From: Sporobolomyces roseus
Taxonomy: Eukaryota > Basidiomycota > Microbotryomycetes > Sporidiobolales > Sporidiobolaceae
DNA: 64,000 nt
Assembly: GCA_016617785.1 (NCBI GenBank)
Contig: JADILM010000009.1
Coordinates: forward strand, 930,001 to 994,000
Direction of reading: 5' to 3'
Shown one piece after another: positions 33,976 to 44,870 of this stretch. Position 1 is the stretch's first letter, and each line of letters starts with the position of its first letter. The translations under genes and the position numbers were made by a program. The notes under the pieces were generated by a model, which was not told where the DNA came from, searched no databases, and saw only the letters and a list, made by a program, of their open reading frames with translations.

Positions 33976-35712
33976 CTAATTGTACCTATCCCAATGCAAT
34001 TGAATTCCCTTCCCCTCACATACAAGATCCAACGTCCGCTTCATCTTCTCCATTCTCATGAATTTCGGGTACAGCCGATATAGTTTCTGCGCTGTCTTCT
34101 TCTCCTCCTCCCAACTAATGTCTGATTCTGGCTCACTTCCAGCCTCATCCTCATCGTCGGTAAGCTCTTGATCTCCGTCGTCATTCACCGAGTCTCCACC
34201 ACGCCGAGATTCTCCATCCTCCTCCGAACTCGCTGTTTCTGATAGAGCTACATCCTCGAGTAATTGTTCTGCGATCCTCAATTCCGCTTCCAACGCTTCT
34301 TCCCCTTCCTCCGACAGCGCATCCTCCGACTCTTCGTCTCCGAAATCATCACTCCCTGAACCTTCCTCTCGATCTGAATCGTCGTCATCGTCGGATCCCT
34401 CCTCCTCCTCCTCAGGATCGAGTCCGCTCTCGCTACTTCCAACATTGTAGTCCTCCTCACTCCCGCCTCCTTCACCCTCCCTTTCCCACAGCCTCAAATC
34501 AACAGACTTGAGCTTCGTCCAGACCCCTCCCGATAACCCGGTCTTGAGTCCAAAGTAGGTTCCGAATCCATCTCTCGAAAGAGGGTACTCGATGATGAGC
34601 TCCTCGATCGATTCAGGAATCCCAAAGAAGATAGTGTCCCACGCTACTCGATGGAAATCCTCCTCGAGAGCCTCTTCTTTGCCCATTCGTGCCTTCGCGA
34701 GGGTGAGACTGCGGAGCTTCGACTCTGGATCCCGAGGAAGTGACCGCATCGCGATTTTGAGGATCTCACGGTACTTGAATCCCACTTCGAGTTTGGTCAG
34801 GTTCTTGTAGGGCGCCAAGTCGACGGGATCTTCTCGGAGGTCGATTCGAAGAGTTTTCAGCGTCTCGGCGGAGTTAGTCGTGCAGAATGGGAGGAGCCAA
34901 TGAGCGTAGGGTGATTGGGTATAGAAGGAAGTGAGTCGGCATTTGAGAGGAGGGAATTCGACGAGCTGAGGTGCGAAGGATTTCGGGTCGAAAGCGAGGC
35001 TTTCGAGGGAAGGAAGATGGGCGAGATCCATTGCGGCCTTGCGGGTTTCCGCCGGCCCGTAGCTGATGAGTGCTAGCTCACGAAGGCTCTGCGGGTTGAT
35101 GATGCCGATGGCTAGTGTAACTCGAGGCATTGAAGAGCCCTCCTTCGCTTGTCGTTGGTGGTCGTCCCTCGGCTGAACCATCGCTAGTACGTGTATCGCC
35201 TCGACTTCCGGGCAGAGCTCGAGCATCTTACGCATAGCTGCGCAAGATGCGTTCCCATCCGCAATCCCAGTAAAGTAAATCTTCTTGACCAATTTCCCTA
35301 ACTCCCTCTTCTTCTCAATCGTCTTCATCATTCGATAAGTCATGTCATCCATGATATCCCATCCACTCCATGACCCTTTTCCATGAAAGTCTGGTCCATC
35401 AACCTCGTCTCTCGGGGGATTCTTCTCCTTCGCCCTCGGTTTCGCCATGTGATTTCCCGCAAGTAACGTAAAGAGCGCCATCCATTGTTCGTCTCTTCGG
35501 TCACTCATCGTGATCGCTGCGAACAGCTGGGCTTGTGCGACTTGACGGAGGGTAGAGGAGACGAGGGAGAGGGAACAGAGAACGGCTTTGTCGGCGACTG
35601 AGGGCATTTCCGCGATGATCTTCCTCCAGATAGCGGCGGGGAGAGCGGGTACTGGCTTCTTCTGAGCTTGTGGCCGTGCCGAAGCTGGGTGACGAGGACG
35701 GTTGCGAGTCAT
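33976..35712 (-). CDS. Large F-box-like protein with acidic C-terminal tract
   Basis: A single exon of 578 residues. The N-terminus has a proline-rich basic leader and then an F-box-like segment PALPAAIWRKIIAEMP with LCSLSLVSSTLRQVAQAQLF. LRR-like repeats follow (LRELALISYGPAE, LESLAFDPKSFAP, LRSLTLAKARMG) to about residue 400. A highly acidic tract of about 110 residues follows, dominated by Asp, Glu and Ser. It closes with a short non-acidic tail ending QLHWDRYN. The same architecture and many matching segments occur in the gene at 54373-55965 on the opposite strand, so these are dispersed paralogues. A role as a ubiquitin ligase adaptor is inferred from the F-box-like start. The acidic tract could contact basic partners such as histones, but nothing shows this. 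Confidence 0.8.
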   Translation of the reverse strand: MTRNRPRHPASARPQAQKKPVPALPAAIWRKIIAEMPSVADKAVLCSLSLVSSTLRQVAQAQLFAAITMSDRRDEQWMALFTLLAGNHMAKPRAKEKNPPRDEVDGPDFHGKGSWSGWDIMDDMTYRMMKTIEKKRELGKLVKKIYFTGIADGNASCAAMRKMLELCPEVEAIHVLAMVQPRDDHQRQAKEGSSMPRVTLAIGIINPQSLRELALISYGPAETRKAAMDLAHLPSLESLAFDPKSFAPQLVEFPPLKCRLTSFYTQSPYAHWLLPFCTTNSAETLKTLRIDLREDPVDLAPYKNLTKLEVGFKYREILKIAMRSLPRDPESKLRSLTLAKARMGKEEALEEDFHRVAWDTIFFGIPESIEELIIEYPLSRDGFGTYFGLKTGLSGGVWTKLKSVDLRLWEREGEGGGSEEDYNVGSSESGLDPEEEEEGSDDDDDSDREEGSGSDDFGDEESEDALSEEGEEALEAELRIAEQLLEDVALSETASSEEDGESRRGGDSVNDDGDQELTDDEDEAGSEPESDISWEEEKKTAQKLYRLYPKFMRMEKMKRTLDLVCEGKGIQLHWDRYN

Positions 35713-36408
35713 GGGTGAAGTGAATTGATCGAGGGGGGAGTAGGAAGGAGAGGGGAGAAATGGGAGGGAGGGCGAGAGGGAACTGAGAGGGGTCGAGGAC
35801 GGGTGATAGCTTGTAGTGATGAGATCAGCGATGGATTGCCAACTAGCTGTTCTCTGAGCGAGTCAGCCCCGCTGATCTTGATCGGATGAGAAGAAGATGA
35901 GAACTCACCCAAGGTATCGTTTCCCCCTGTACAGCTCTTACTGCACTATTCACTTGCTTCCTACAGCTAACGGAGAGGTCAAGGAAGTTCTTGAGTCGAA
36001 GGTGAGGTCGAGTTTGTGATGAGAAATTTCAGGTCGAGGTTGGGTTGAGTAAAGGAAGGGATGCGCCTGAAGGTATGCCGAGATCAGAGATACGGAGTCT
36101 GTTGCGCTACTGAGCGAGAGTTTGAGCGGAAAGCGTCGAAACGAGAGTGGGAAGAAGGGAAACCCGCTCCGACTTCGAAATGCTCCCATTCTCGAGAGCG
36201 ACCTTGCCGACGAGGCTATCTCATCTACTCAGATCATTTTCGAGACGATCTCATGAGGTAGAGCTAGTGCAGAACTCCCTGATAGATGGTCAAGGACGAA
36301 AAAGCAGTCTTCGCACGAAATCGAATTCTCGAATTCGCATTCTCAGGGTCGATTCTCCGGCATAGAAACGAAAGAACTGATGTTGATTTCATCCGCGTCG
36401 AATTCAAG
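35713..36408. other. Intergenic, about 700 bases
   Basis: Holds the promoter of the F-box-like gene and the 3' region of the CCCH gene, both on the minus strand. Short open frames (35709-35912, 35950-36189, 36061-36365) have no recognisable features. Confidence 0.5.
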
Positions 36409-38195
36409 CTACGAAGGAGAGGAGTGAGGGAGTCCCTGAGATCTATAGTAGCATTTCTCTTGAAAAGGGCAACCTCGAACGGTATAAGGGCAACGATGAC
36501 CTTTGAGGCAGCTTTCTCCCATCTTGCACTTGCCCTGAAGATACTTGACGCAAATCATACTTTTGATGAAAGGTCGATAAAGTCGCTTCTCTTCCTCCGT
36601 GAAAGGGTAATCGTGAGAGTAAGGGCAGTTTCGGTCGGTGCATCGATCCTTCGAGAGGTAGTAATTGATGCAGGGGTGAGGCTCGTCGAAGGTGACTCGA
36701 GGTGGTCGCCAGGCGGGAAGAGGTGAAACGTCTCCGGTCAATTCGAGCTCTCGTAAACGAGCTTGGTTCTGTTCTCGTTGAAAAGCAGCGGCGGCCTGTG
36801 GAGAGTCAAAGTTACCACAGCCGTCAACAATGCGGATAGCTGAATGGCAGAGATTTCACCCACCCTTTCTCGTTGAGCACGACGCCTCGAAGCTCCGCTC
36901 GTCTTGCTGAAAGCTTTCTGTCTACCACCTCTCTCTCGGCGCTGTCATCGGGAACAAGTCAGTCTGAACATCATCGCTCGCTCGTGTGAGGCTCGAAGGA
37001 GTGCTTACGGGAGAACGAGGCTGCGAACCTACCACTGGGTTCGCTTGTTGAGCAGCACGAGAAGTTCCGACGACTTGATCGATCCTCGGTGAAGCTTGTG
37101 CAGCGCTCGAGTACGAACGTCCTCCTTTGTGACTCGGAGACGAGGTGTCGATATTGCCGTTTGGTGGCTTCCGAGTCGAACGAGGAGAGGCGAGTTCCCA
37201 TTCTTCCGAAGATTCGTCTTCTCCAGAATGCTGTACCGCCATGTTCCACTCAGCTAATATGCTTCTTGCTGCGTAAGCAGAGTAGCGAAGATGGAACGCA
37301 CCTCTGATCCGGACGATTCCCAAATCAACCTTGCGATCATTTCCTCCGAAAGGCTCTCTGGCGCTTCCTCCTCAAAATCGTCGGGAACTTCATCGATCCT
37401 CGTTGGTGTTTCAACATGGGCTTCAAGCGATAGTGCAGATAAATCGGGTAGTTCCGACATTCCTCCAAAGAGTCTTTCGAGACCCCTCCAAGCTTCGACC
37501 GTTCCAGAATCGACGAGCACTCGATAAGGTGGAGCGACGGTGATCGTCGATACGAGAGTAATCTTCGATTGATATTGGGAAGGAAGCGTCTTGAGGTAGC
37601 TGTACAGATCCGTAACGTGGAGTGAACCCAAGAGGATCGTCGAAACTGATTTGAGCGGGAGATACGTCTTCAAGAGCTCTGTACAGTCGAGAGGCACATT
37701 GACGGTCAGCATGATACGAGAGCGTGTCTATGAGCTGAACGTACCTAGTATACGAGCAGAAGCGGAAGCGGTTCCATCGACTTTGACAGGTTCAACGACG
37801 AAACAAGCGTTCGAAGTTGATGCGAAACCTTTCAAGAACGCCTTGTTCTGATTCGAGCTCATCGACGTCTTATGCATGTCGCTGAGCCAAATTACGACCA
37901 GCGATCAGTGCAAACATGTGATGAAATGGTGGAAATTGACTCACGAAACGAGGTAAATGACCAATTTAGGTTCTCCATCCCTGTTATTGTCCATGACCAC
38001 CTTTTCTTTCACGAGTGTATGTACCAGCTCAGCAGCTGTCTGTCCACCCTTGACTCCCTCACTCAAGAATGAAGTATTGAACTGCAGGAGAAGAGAGGAG
38101 ATTAGCAAATGGAGAGTAAGTGCGAGATAGAGTGAACAGAGACGCACTTTATCGCCCTCTGCATTTAGCAAGAGCACTGCTAGTGACTCTGCCAT
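36409..38195 (-). CDS. CCCH zinc finger protein with a fungal N-terminal domain
   Basis: About seven exons. Exon 1 starts MAESLAVLLLNAEGDK at 38195; the next reads FNTSFLSEGVKGGQTAAELV and VIYLVSDMHK. This resembles the N-terminal domain of a fungal CCCH family (DUF7923-like, from memory, unverified). A middle exon (about 37254-37712) contains TILLGSLHVTDLYSYLKTLP and VLVDSGTVEAWRGLERLF. A low-complexity Ser-rich linker follows. The C-terminal exon carries two CCCH fingers: a C-X8-C-X5-C-X3-H in CINYYLSKDRCTDRNCPYSH and a C-X7-C-X5-C-X3-H in CVKYLQGKCKMGESCLKGH. A further Cys-rich segment, CPYTVRGCPFQEKC, comes after them. CCCH fingers usually bind RNA, so an RNA-binding role is likely. Exon joins in the linker (36.8-37.3 kb) are the least certain part. 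Confidence 0.78.
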
Positions 38196-38646
38196 CTCCC
38201 GAGAGAGCGGAGAGGGGAGAGGAGCTGAACTGAATGAGATTAACCTGAGGAGAACAAGGGAGAGCGAAACAAGGGTCGATTGGCTTCACCAGGCTGTTAC
38301 TGCTGAGTTCGTGATCACTACCAGTGAGTCGACTCGAGTAGCGCAAGGTGGGGGGAAAGAGAGAAGGGAAGGGGAGGGAGAGAGGTGCGAGCGGAATAGG
38401 AGACCTACATCGAAAGCGCATCGAATTTCTACAAGTCGAATTCTCATGAGTTAGCACTCACAATTGCCTCCTATGATCAGCTTGAATAGCGAAATTAATC
38501 GAAGTCAGCTTTGAATCCATCTGTCTCTCTTCGCTCCTTCAAGCTTCTCGAGGAAATGCAGCGAAAAATGATGTATAACAACGTAAAGTACTCCTGCTCC
38601 GAACCCATCCCGTCTATGGCCTAAACCCAATCCTCTCCAAGACCTT
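38196..38646. other. Intergenic, CCCH gene promoter and DBP3 3' end
   Basis: A 451-base gap between two minus-strand genes, purine-rich near 38345-38390. No supported gene. Confidence 0.5.
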
Positions 38647-40864
38647 CTAATCGAACGTAATCTTCTTGGCGACTCCCGCAACAGGTTCCTTGAAATGAGC
38701 ACCATAACTCGAATGAGTAGCTTTCTTGATGGTCGTTCCCCATTGATCCAATCCTGGTGGTACGACAGCGTTCGAGTCTCGTAAGAGTCGAATATATTGA
38801 CCAGCTACAACGTTACGAGATTATTAGTCAGGTTGGAGCAGCGGAGAAGGAAGGCAGGTGAGGGAAACATACCGAGTGCTTTGTCAGCTTCGGTGAAGAA
38901 TGTGATGGACTTTCCGGTTCGACCTGCTCGTCCTGTTCGTCCGATACGATGAATGTACTGATTCGCGAGGAGAAAGGGGGAGTGGAGTTAGTGGAGAGTT
39001 TGCGAAAAAGAAGAGGGAGGAGGGAAGCCTCACATCTTCGATAGTGAGAGGGAAAGTAACGTTGATGACAAGTTCCACCTTGGGGATATCGAGACCACGA
39101 GCGGCGACATCTGTGAGACCGATTTGTGGGAAATCAGCACTCTCTGACTCAGAAGGATCGATGATCTCGAAAGAGAGCGACTCACCAGTAGCGACCAAGA
39201 GAGCTACTCTCCCCTCCTTGAAATCCGCCAAACTTTGAGTCCTCTTCTCCTGACTCATATCACCATTGATACATCCCACTTGGAACCCTTTATGCTGAAG
39301 CATCTCGAACAACCTAGTAGCCTCTTTCTTGTACAACGCGAAAATCAACGCCTTCTCCCTATCTTTCCCTCCAGCATCCGATCTCGCCTTGTTCTGACTG
39401 AACCCGTTGTCCCTCAAGTGAGTCAAGAGGAGTCCTTCTTTTTGTCGACCGTCCGAAACGACGATGGCGGTTTGTTCGACTCGGGAATTCGCTTGGAGTG
39501 AATCGGATCCGACGGTGATTCGTAGAGGAGAGGTCATGAAATCTGCTGCGAGTTGTCGAACTGACATGGGCCAAGTTGCGGAGAACATGGCAGTCTGCCA
39601 TGAAGATGAGGATTCGAGAAATCAGCTCTAAAGTCCGATCCGAAAGAGTGAGAGGAAAGAAAGGGAAGCTCACCCTTCGGTACTTGGGTTCTTCACCAGC
39701 TTGTTCGGTGATTGGTCGGAGAGGAGCTGAAGGTGAAGGCATACACAATTTGATAATCTCCCTAATATCATTCTCGAACCCTTTATCCAACATCCTATCC
39801 GCCTCATCCAATACTAACCAACTAACCTTGCTCAAATCCAACGAGTTCTCCCTCGCCAAATCCAACAACCTTCCAGGAGTTCCAACGACGATTCGAGGAC
39901 GTTCTTGACGCAAGATTCGGATTTGATCTGGTTTAGAAACTCCTCCGTAGAGACATACTGAGGCGAGAGGAGGGGAGAGAGCCGAACAGATCATGTCGAG
40001 GTTGGAATGGGTTTGCATGGCGAGTTCTCGAGTGGGACAAATAATGAGGACTGAAACGGGTGCGGAGGATTTCCCTTTCTTTGATTGAGGGAGGGTGAGG
40101 ATGTGTTCGATGGCGGGTACTCCGAATGCGACGGTTTTACCCGAGCTGATTCGGAAGAAGCGAGTGAGAATTAGCGAAGAGGCACGAATGAAAAATCGAA
40201 AGAGAAATTGATTTGCTTACCCAGTTTCAGCTATACCGATAACATCTCGTCCTCCTAACATGACGGGGAAAGCGGCAGATTGAATAGGAGTAGGAGTAGT
40301 GTAGGAACTCAAACCCTTTCTAACTCCGACATTCAAAGGTAATTGAGCGAAAGAAAGGACTGGAGGGTATTCTGTCGCGGCTGATTCGGGAGTGTGAGTG
40401 ATATTGTGTTCCTTGAGGTACTCTGCGCAATCCTTGGCGGATGCTGCAGGTGCGTTGGAAGTTGCAGTAGAATTGGATTGAGCGGTTGAAGTTGAAGTTG
40501 AAGCGACAGGTGCTGATTCTTTCGAGGCTGACTTGTCCTTCTTTGACTTCTTTTGTTTGGGTTCCTCTGCCTGCTCCTGAACTGACTCGGCAGCAACCTC
40601 TGCTCCTTCCTCCCTCGATCTCTTCTTCTTCTCCTTCTTAGCCGCCCTGTTCTCCTTTGTTACTCGTTTCTTACGTTCATCCTCTGTCTCATCTACTTTA
40701 GTAACCTTCCCCTCTCCCTCTCCCTCTACAGCTGCCGGTGTAGAAGTGGTTGATTCAGTTGGAGTTGATTCCGATTTCAGTTGTTGCTTCTTCGCCTTCT
40801 TTGCTGCTTTACGCTCTTTCTTTGCGATTTGTTCAGGTGTTAATGTAGCTGTATCGTCGGACAT
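38647..40864 (-). CDS. DBP3: DEAD-box ATP-dependent RNA helicase DBP3
   Basis: DBP3 is a nucleolar helicase that helps process 27S pre-rRNA during 60S subunit assembly. The protein begins with a Lys-rich, low-complexity extension of about 150 residues ([14 protein letters not shown]), typical of Dbp3. The Q-motif region contains [14 protein letters not shown], and motif I is AETGSGKT across an intron. It continues with [18 protein letters not shown], the DEAD box in [19 protein letters not shown] as motif [19 protein letters not shown] and [13 protein letters not shown]. The C-terminus reads [11 protein letters not shown] and ends KKITFD. Six exons give about 620 residues. One intron splits VAT from DVAARGLD. 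The start ATG lies 239 bases from the divergent glucoamylase start. Confidence 0.94.
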
Positions 40865-41103
40865 GGTGTCTGTAGAGTGAGTGGTAGGAAGAGAAGAGGT
40901 CGATCTCTCAACTTTTTTTTTTCGAATTTGTCCAAGCTTCCTCTCTCCCTTTCCCTCTCTTACCCCGGATTCTACACGTTTGCGGAGTTAATCGATACAC
41001 TCTACCGACCCCACGCAAGCTTACCTTGGAGTTCCACGAAAAAAAAAGCGTCACTTCTCTTGCTCTCTCTCCTCTCACCTCTCACCTCTCGTTCAACTCG
41101 ACA
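40865..41103. promoter_or_regulatory. Short divergent promoter, DBP3 and glucoamylase
   Basis: A 239-base gap between two outward-facing ATGs, with a T run at about 40912-40921 and an A run at about 41039-41047 on the plus strand. Both leaders are CT-rich on their coding strands. Confidence 0.5.
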
Positions 41104-42944
41104 ATGTCCACAGCTTGGCAACGATTCACTTACTGGTTGAAATCTGGACCTCCAGCTCCCGGTACCGCTCAACGTAGACTCTCCACCTCGACTCAAAAGA
41201 CATTCAAGAGGAACCCTTTGACGGATTTACCTTTGGATGATTACCTCGTCAAACAACTCGACGCTTCTTGGACAAAGTTATTGGCAAACGTACACCCCAA
41301 TGGCTCGACCCCGGGTGCTGTAGTCGCCTCCCCATCTAAAGCGAAACCTGATTACTGGTGAGTTACTCTCCTTTCCTTTCAGCTCTTCATCTCGTCTCGA
41401 CCCACGTTCTGAGAGACCGTTCACTGACACAGGAGTAAGAGTGTATAGGTATCAATGGACTCGAGATTCAGCCATCGTCATGAGAAACGTCGTCAAACGT
41501 TACATCACTTCCCAATCTCCCTCGGACGAGACTCTCATCCGAGAATACATCGAAGCCTCTCGAATCATGCAACACAAAGAGACCGTTTTGGGAGGATTCG
41601 CCGAAGGTGGATTAGGAGATGTCAAATATTACGTTGATGAACAACACTCGGATCCTGCAAAGAAAGGAAACGAACCTTTTATGGGAGAATGGGGCAGGTG
41701 TCAGGATGATGGACCGGGTTCGAGGATTATTACTATGAGTATTTATGCAGCTTGGTGTTTGGAGAAGGGGAGTGAGGAACAAAAGGAGTTTGTTAGGAGG
41801 GTACTTTATCCGGGAGGAGAGGGAGAGAATACTGGTGTGATCAAAGGAGATCTCGATTACGTAGCGAGACACTGGGATTCTCCTGGATTCGATCGTGAGT
41901 TCTCAACGCTTCTCTCGGAACCCATTCTCTGCGAGATTGACGATATCTCTCGATTTCGTCTTTTTTCTAGTTTGGGAGGAAGTTTCGGGACTTCATTTCT
42001 ACACTCTCCTCACTCTCCGAACTTCCCTCATCGACGGAGCACTCCTCGCGACCGCTCTCAACGACACCACTTCCGCCGCTCACTACCGATCAGTTGCTGA
42101 AAAGCTCACTCCCACGATCAACCGATTCTGGTCTCCCTCGAAACAAATCGTTCGAGTAACTCTCGATCACACTCAAGGACGAGAATCGACCGAGAACGCT
42201 CATGTAGGCGACGCAGAGTACGGCAAGAAATCCGAATTGGACACGGCAGTTGTTCTCGCCGTCTTACACGCCGGTCGCGAATCGAGTTGGTCAAACTTGA
42301 CTGCTGGTGAGGAGGATGACGAATCAGCAACCAAGATTCTTTCCACCCTTCGACACCTCATGGATTCGATGGGAACCTTGTACCCACTCAACGGAGACCG
42401 TCGATCCAAGAAACAAGGAGTAGCATTAGGTCGTTACCCAGAAGACGAATACGATGGAGTTGGACTTTCAATCGCTCACCCATGGTACCTCTGTACTGCT
42501 GCAGCTGCTGAATACCTTTACCTACTCGTTTCCCACCTCTCCCAACTCCCTTCTTCTTCCCAAGGTTTCCTCCTCACTCCCCTCCTACACGAAACCCTCA
42601 CTTCAATCCTTCCTCCCATCTCCCTCCCCTCGACCGGTTCTTACCTATCACCCACCTCGACTGAATTCGTACCCCTCTTGAAAGCGCTCACTCAACTCGC
42701 CGATTCATTCTTGGAGGTTATTCAGATGTATGTCGGAGAGGGAGGAAGGTTGGATGAGCAAATCGAGAGGGAAGGTAAACCTCGAGGATCGGAGAAACAC
42801 GAGGATGGTGGAATTGAGGATGGCAAGAAGGAGGGAGAAGTGATTGGAAGAGGAGCGAGAGAGTTGACTTGGAGTCATGCAGCTTTCATTACGGCTAGTT
42901 GGGCGAGGAGGGACGCGAAGAAAGCACTCGAGGGATTGAACTAG
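41104..42944 (+). CDS. GH15 glucoamylase, apparently without a signal peptide
   Basis: Join of 41104-41357, 41449-41894 and 41971-42944, giving 557 residues. The enzyme releases glucose from the non-reducing ends of starch or glycogen by inversion. GH15 segments seen: YQWTRDSAIVMR near residue 85, EWGRCQDDGPGSR, and DLWEEVSGLHFYT, which holds the catalytic acid Glu. Further on are LNGDRRSKKQGVALGRYPED, GLSIAHPWYLCTAAAAEYLY, GGRLDEQIERE with the probable catalytic base, and LTWSHAAFITASWARRD. The N-terminus MSTAWQRFTYWLKSG has no clear hydrophobic signal core, and no starch-binding domain is present. An intracellular or vacuolar role in glycogen breakdown, like yeast Sga1, is therefore possible. 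About 30 charged, Gly-rich residues are inserted between the base segment and LTWSHAAF. Confidence 0.92.
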
Positions 42945-43329
42945 ATAGGGGATTGCGATTAGAGGGAGAGAGGGGTTTTAGAGCGTCGTTTCGGTTCTGT
43001 CGCTTGAAGGTCTCGGTTCATCATATACATTGTATACTACTCTACACAATCATATAGCTCCTCTCTTTCTCTCTATACAGCTTCCTCTCTCATGTTTTCG
43101 AAACTCAGTTCTCAGTTTCTGACAATTCGATTCCGACCTCGATCATCTTCGAGTGAACTCGCTGATGGGGACAGTGCGACTGAGAAATGACAGACAGAAG
43201 GGGTAGGTTGGCAGTTCAGCGCAGAGCGCGAGAGCAGAACTAAACAGGGGAATAGACGAAAAAGGGAGAGTAAAGGGTCACAAAGTTTGGACTCGAGAGG
43301 AAGCGTTGATCTGAGAGTGTCGGCAGGTT
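42945..43329. other. Convergent 3' region
   Basis: A 385-base gap between converging genes. It includes AT-rich text with a TATACATTGTATA-like stretch at about 43024-43036, which may be a polyadenylation region. No gene is supported. Confidence 0.5.
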
Positions 43330-44208
43330 CTAGCAGAGAGCCCTGAGAGGCTGAGAGCTACGTGAGAGTGAGTGGAAGGAGAAGACGAGCGGGAACGGGT
43401 GTGAGCTTTGGCGTTTTCGAAGAATCGCTTCGGCTGTCCAGTGGTCGTTGAACTGATGAGATTCACGGAAGGTTCCGTCGTAGACCTTTTCTTTGACGAG
43501 TCCAGCTACGTTCTTCTGTCGTAAAAAACCACAGAGAATCAGCACAAAAGTAAAGTGAGCGGTGCGAGAGAGATTCGAGCTCACGCTGTCCTGGACGATC
43601 GCGGCTTCGAATGCTTCGAGCTCTCTGTCGAGGTGTTCGTACTCTTCTTTAGTCTCGATGTTGGCGACTGTTATTCCCTCAGAGAATCTCTCATTCCACC
43701 CCTTGACGTAAATCTCGGTGATGAATTCCTTCACAGCTTGTCTCTTCCACGACTCCAGCATCTCCCACTCTAGATCTGCTTGAAGTCCTTTGAGCTCTAC
43801 CTTGGCGAGATGTATACGGATCTCCCTTACGAGGTCTCGCCTCTTGAGTAAGAATTCGACCCCTTTTTCGAGCAGGTTTTTCGGCTCCCACTCAGCGAGC
43901 AGGACGTAAGGTTGATCCATACGACGAGTCCTGAACGCTCCATGGTACTTCTAGTCGCCGTGAATCGCTAATTCGATCAGCTTGGAGTGGAGGATGCGGG
44001 ACTTGAGCTCGTCGTTGAGAATCGAGTGCGAAGCTTGGTGGGAGTCGAGTCCAAAGATTGCGTGTACTTGACGAGACCATCCCTGAACGAGAGAGACTGG
44101 GCTGGGATTGTTCCACTCATAGTCGTCCTTGTACCTCGACTTGGTCTCCTCGATGATCCTTTCGAGAAGCGAGTTGGATGTTTCACGGCGTTCTGCAACT
44201 GTAGCCAT
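43330..44208 (-). CDS. Hypothetical protein with an in-frame TAG
   Basis: The frame opens at 44208 with MATVAERRETSNSLLERIIE and runs 85 codons to a TAG at 43951-43953. It stays open in the same frame for ten codons up to an ATG at 43920, then for another 196 codons, a count that includes a 57-base intron after QDS. The text on both sides of the TAG is protein-like (KLIELAIHGD before; KYHGAFRTRR and then MDQPYVLLAEWEPKNLLE after), so the two halves look like one interrupted gene. The second half is charged and helical (KRRDLVREIRIHLAKVELKG) and ends in SSQPLRALC. No family is recognised. Options are a nonsense-mutated gene, stop readthrough, a sequencing error, or two small neighbouring genes. 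Confidence 0.55.
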
Positions 44209-44870
44209 CTGCTGTAGGGAACGAATAGACTCAGCACTATAGCAAACAGAAAAGTAAGCTACACTCACAGTCTGCTTTGAAGCTAGAGCAAGTGAAGAGA
44301 AGGAGGGAGGGAGGGAGAACTCAACGAAAAAAGGAGGAATCACATGGACCGGCTAGAGACGTACGATTCCATCGAACTTCTGCAGACAGCTGGTGCTGCT
44401 GTCACTCTGTCGAGATCTTCTCCTTCGCGGGAGGCCGCAATACATAGATACGCAAGGGCGAAGATCATGTCAACTCAAATCTGGTCGATGCGAGCGGAAC
44501 GATGAGGAGCTCGCGCAACGCTGTAGTTGTGTGGAAGCACATCCAGGGTCAAGATGGCTGTAGACGTTAATTCCTGACGAGTGTCACAGCCGGACAGCCC
44601 CTTTCATCGAGCAAGCAGGGCGTTGCGAAGGGAGAAAAATTGGAGAGAAAAGGTTTTCAATCTCAGTTTTCGAGCGTCTAGCATAGTTCGCTGTTCTCGA
44701 CGAAAACCATACTGTACACTACTCCTTAGATCTATGTTCATCTGTACATTTTCGGTATTGAGAGTCGAAAAATTTGGTTACGTTTGATTGCGAAACTCTG
44801 CTTACGTTTTGTCGATTGCAGCTCGCTACCTTCCCCCTCTTTTTCTTCCACACACTATCACTCGACTAGA
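44209..44870. promoter_or_regulatory. Divergent promoter region, about 660 bases
   Basis: Lies between the hypothetical gene (-) and the oxysterol-binding protein gene (+). TTGCGAAACTCTGC near 44788-44801 partly resembles the dyad of the CUL4 promoter. No gene is supported. Confidence 0.4.

Noticed and set aside
36286..36726. 146-codon plus frame
   Set aside because: Antisense shadow of the CCCH zinc-finger exon.
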